A DNA stretch of 7,580 bases from assembly GCA_003556955.1 (NCBI GenBank), contig PWQB01000578.1:1-7580 (forward strand), read 5' to 3'. Source of the DNA: Nostocaceae cyanobacterium CSSed10_463m. Its GTDB lineage: Bacteria; Cyanobacteriota; Cyanobacteriia; Cyanobacteriales; Nostocaceae. Made by a program: the position numbers and the translations under genes. Every line of letters starts with the position of its first letter. Positions within the stretch are counted from its first letter, which is position 1. The notes beneath the pieces were generated by a model that was not told where the DNA came from, did not search any database, and saw only the letters and a list, made by a program, of their open reading frames with translations. This document shows, one piece after another, positions 5,310 to 7,580 of the stretch.

Positions 5310-5933
5310 ATGAGTGGCAAATTAATTGTATTTGAAGGGGTGGAAGGCTGCGGTAAAACTAGCCAAATGCAGCTTTGTTGTGAATGGTTGCAAAGTTTAG
5401 GTATCTCCGTGGTGATGACCCGTGAACCAGGAGGAACAGAGTTAGGCTTACATCTACGCCGTCTTTTATTAGAGAAGGTTGAGAATGAACCAATTGCTGA
5501 AGTGACAGAATTATTATTGTATGCTGCTGACCGCTCACACCACGTTGAGCAAGAACTTAAACCCAATTTAGCAGCCGGAAAATATATATTGTGCGATCGC
5601 TACACCGATTCTACCACTGCCTACCAAGGTTATGGTCGGGGTTTAAACATGAGTTTAATTAATCAACTCAACTATATTGCTACAGCTGGGTTAGAAAGTG
5701 ATTTAACTATTTGGTTAGATGTGGATGTGGAAGTGGGTCTAGCTAGAAAAAAAGGCGATAAGTTTGACCGTATTGAACAAGAGACAATTGATTTTCATCG
5801 GCGTGTTCAGCAAGGATACGCAGAGTTAGCCACATCTTACCCATCTAGGATTATACGGGTAGATGGTAGTTTAACTCCAGCAGCAGTGCAAGAAATCATT
5901 CAGGGCATTTTGCGGGAAAAGTTGAAATTTTAA
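5310..5933 (+). CDS. tmk: Thymidylate kinase
   Basis: The enzyme phosphorylates dTMP to dTDP with ATP, an essential step of dTTP synthesis in the cytoplasm. From the ATG at 5310 it has 207 residues, the normal length. Motifs: P-loop GVEGCGKT (10-17), TREPGGTELG (37-46) for dTMP binding, CDRYTDSTTAYQGYGRG (95-111) with the DR(Y/F) motif, and the LID segment ARKKGDKFDRIEQE (145-158). The basic residues lie in the LID and not in the P-loop, which is the arrangement of the E. coli-type (type II) enzyme. An in-frame GTG at 5277 would add 11 residues, but it lies inside the 25-bp palindrome and the family alignment begins at MSGKLIVFEG, so ATG 5310 is preferred. No ribosome binding site is seen. 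A HIP1 site lies at 5593. In many cyanobacteria, as I recall, holB (DNA polymerase III delta prime) follows tmk; here a repeat region follows. Confidence 0.96.
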   Translation: MSGKLIVFEGVEGCGKTSQMQLCCEWLQSLGISVVMTREPGGTELGLHLRRLLLEKVENEPIAEVTELLLYAADRSHHVEQELKPNLAAGKYILCDRYTDSTTAYQGYGRGLNMSLINQLNYIATAGLESDLTIWLDVDVEVGLARKKGDKFDRIEQETIDFHRRVQQGYAELATSYPSRIIRVDGSLTPAAVQEIIQGILREKLKF

Positions 5934-6009
5934 ACCCAGATCCCGGACTTCTCCAACAAGTGGAATTTTTGTCAATGCGTAAGTCCTACAATCTCACCAT
6001 TCAATACCT

Positions 6010-6085
6010 TTCGGTTAAGGGATGTAGAGACGTTCCATGGAACGTCTCTACAAGGGTTTTCGGCTCACGAATTTGCTTAACCGAA
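6010..6085. repeat. Nested inverted repeat between tmk and the PBP4 gene
   Basis: The outer arms TTCGGTTAAG (6010-6019) and CTTAACCGAA (6076-6085) are exactly complementary. Between them is a perfect 30-bp palindrome (6023-6052), placed off-centre. The structure lies between two converging genes. It looks like a small non-autonomous repeat, perhaps a palindrome inserted into an older stem. The rest of the gap 5934-6175 shows only a weak TCCA/TGGA stem before a short T-run near 5952-5970 as a possible tmk terminator. Confidence 0.75.
6023..6052. repeat. Perfect 30-bp palindrome
   Basis: The half-site TGTAGAGACGTTCCA is followed immediately by its reverse complement, with CCATGG at the centre and no loop. 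I recall palindromes built on GTAGAGACGT as frequent dispersed repeats in Nostoc and Anabaena genomes. It has no flanking T-run. Confidence 0.85.
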
Positions 6086-6175
6086 CAGTATTGTCTCATC
6101 ATCTTGACTAAAAACTACAGTTCTCAAAGTCAACAAGGTTTATATCGTCAAGATTTGATGTTTGATTATTTTTAC

Positions 6176-7579
6176 CTAACAACGCTGTAATTGTGTTAAC
6201 AAAACGACAATTTCATCCATTGATTGGCGCACAACTCTAGCAGGTTGTTCAGAATGATTGACAATTATACTAAAAGCTAAGGGCTGATAATTCGGCGGAT
6301 TTACATATCCTGAAAGGGAAACTACACCCGTCATCGTACCTGTTTTAGCTTGGACAATTCCTACAGCAGAGGTATCACGCAAGCGATTTCTGAGAGTTCC
6401 GCTTACACCCGCCACAGGTAAAGAAGCGCGAAAAAGTTCTGCTTTTGGTGATTTGTCCATTGCTTGTAAAGTCTGTACCAAAGCTTGGGGAGTAATTAAG
6501 TTTTTACGCGATAAGCCCGAACCATCCACTAATATATAACTTGTGGGATCTATGCCTAATTGAGTTAAAGTCGTTTTGACAACTTCCAAACCTGCATTAG
6601 CTGTAGTTTGATTATTTTTTACTGGGTTTTTAATCCCTAAACTCCTCAGTAAAGCTTCAGCATACAAATTATTACTATTAATATTTGTCTCTTTTAACAA
6701 CTCAGATAAAGGTGGTGATTCCACTGCGGCTATTTCTTGCTCATTATTCCCACCAGCACCATTAGACATCTGTTGTACATCAATTCCTGATCTCACCAAA
6801 GTCTGGCGGAAGTGACGCAAAAAATTCTGCACAGGATCAAAAACAGCGATCGCTCTCATGGTAGGATTAGAATTGACTGCCATCTGTCCTTGAATGCGTA
6901 GCACTGGCCCTTTTAAACCCCGACTAACTGCAACAAATCCCGATTCATCTTTTTGAGTAGTTACAGAATTATTTTCCACTAGCCACTGATAGGCTTCAAG
7001 CGGTTCATTCCATGTCAGTTGTAATGGTTTTCCTATGGTTTGGGGAGAAACTGTAAATAGAGAAGCATTTTCATTGACAATTAAACTGTTAACTGGTGCG
7101 CCATAATAAAATGCTAAGTCTTCCCATTCCCAACTCGGATGAACAATATCGCCTTGAAAATGACTATCGTCAGCAATTAACTGATTAATTTCTGTAATTC
7201 CTCGTTGCTGTAATTGCTGGGCTAATTCTTGCAGTTGTGGTACTTTTAAACTGGGGTCTCCTCTACCGACTACACGCAAAATGCCATCGCCATCTTGATA
7301 AACAGAGGTACGAATTTGAAAATCTGCGCCTAATTGTTTTAAAGCTGCGGCTGTAGTCAGTAATTTAATATTAGAAGCAGGGTTAAAATATTTTTCAGCA
7401 TCTCGGTTATAAAGAGTTTGTTGAGAAGCGAGATTTTTAATAGCAATTCCCCAACGCACGCGACTAAATTCCGGAGTATTGGTGACAGATGCAATTGCTG
7501 CTGGGAGTTGTGCGGGACAAATTTTATTAGTGGTAGTGGGTGTAACTGGTGCTGAAACTTGTGCTGATGCTACTTGTTG
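6176..7579 (-). CDS. dacB: D-alanyl-D-alanine carboxypeptidase/endopeptidase, PBP4 type (5' end outside window)
   Basis: This peptidase S13 (penicillin-binding protein 4) family member trims or cleaves peptidoglycan side chains in the periplasm. The frame is open from the stop at 6176 to the right edge, giving 467 residues with the start still missing. A GTG at 7459 would give 427 residues, but 40 more in-frame residues precede it (PAQLPAAIASVTNTPEFSR), so it is not the start. The first visible stretch, QQVASAQVSAPVTPTT, looks like the end of a signal peptide followed by a linker. Numbered from the edge, the catalytic motifs are complete: SNIK (Ser69, Lys72), SNN (302-304) and KTG (412-414). 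An insertion of roughly 200 residues between the first two motifs is typical of this family. The gene converges on tmk, and a HIP1 site lies at 6846. Confidence 0.92.
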   Translation of the reverse strand, partial: QQVASAQVSAPVTPTTTNKICPAQLPAAIASVTNTPEFSRVRWGIAIKNLASQQTLYNRDAEKYFNPASNIKLLTTAAALKQLGADFQIRTSVYQDGDGILRVVGRGDPSLKVPQLQELAQQLQQRGITEINQLIADDSHFQGDIVHPSWEWEDLAFYYGAPVNSLIVNENASLFTVSPQTIGKPLQLTWNEPLEAYQWLVENNSVTTQKDESGFVAVSRGLKGPVLRIQGQMAVNSNPTMRAIAVFDPVQNFLRHFRQTLVRSGIDVQQMSNGAGGNNEQEIAAVESPPLSELLKETNINSNNLYAEALLRSLGIKNPVKNNQTTANAGLEVVKTTLTQLGIDPTSYILVDGSGLSRKNLITPQALVQTLQAMDKSPKAELFRASLPVAGVSGTLRNRLRDTSAVGIVQAKTGTMTGVVSLSGYVNPPNYQPLAFSIIVNHSEQPARVVRQSMDEIVVLLTQLQRC

Positions 7580-7580
7580 A

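Noticed and set aside
5960..6190. A 76-codon plus-strand frame after tmk
   Set aside because: It crosses the nested inverted repeat and overlaps the end of the PBP4 gene, and its composition is not protein-like. It does not resemble holB.

Overview
The window looks like chromosomal DNA of a filamentous, probably heterocyst-forming cyanobacterium (Nostoc/Anabaena type). Evidence: five HIP1 octamers GCGATCGC (at 323, 3806, 4590, 5593 and 6846), arrays of the heptamer ACTCAGC of the short-tandem-repeat kind known from Nostocales, dispersed palindromes, AT-rich intergenic DNA, and housekeeping proteins of cyanobacterial character. No genus or locus can be proved from the sequence alone.

Left part (1-1691): the tail of an unrecognised gene, then a small acidic protein with a C-terminal hydrophobic segment (119-625, +), probably in one operon. 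It faces the Calvin-cycle enzyme ribulose-phosphate 3-epimerase (rpe, 833-1540, -). The gap between them is filled with ACTCAGC heptamers, split by a GC-rich inverted repeat; the last repeat unit supplies the rpe stop codon.

Middle (about 1677-3117): a compact single-strand (IS200/IS605-type) transposon carrying an apparently intact tnpB on the minus strand. Both ends have a hairpin with the same GGCTTTAGCC core. The tetranucleotides beside the hairpin feet (AAAG left, GAAT right) and at the predicted cleavage sites (TTAC left, TCAA right) match the scheme I know for IS608. No tnpA is present. In its place, divergent from tnpB, is a broken reading frame resembling a ribbon-helix-helix DNA-binding protein. 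The element sits upstream of the predicted rpe promoter and contains no HIP1 site.

Right part (3221-7580): an exported subtilisin-like (S8) protease whose usual catalytic Asp motif is not recognisable; a 484-base gap with a 17-bp perfect terminator stem that may end an unannotated small RNA; a 25-bp palindrome; thymidylate kinase (tmk, start reassigned to 5310); a nested inverted repeat with a perfect 30-bp palindrome; and a minus-strand penicillin-binding protein 4 / D-Ala-D-Ala carboxypeptidase whose reading frame runs off the right edge.

The genes do not form one pathway. Rpe (carbon fixation), Tmk (dTTP synthesis) and the PBP4-like enzyme (cell wall) are housekeeping functions. The points of most interest are the IS608-like tnpB unit, the possible small RNA and the atypical protease.
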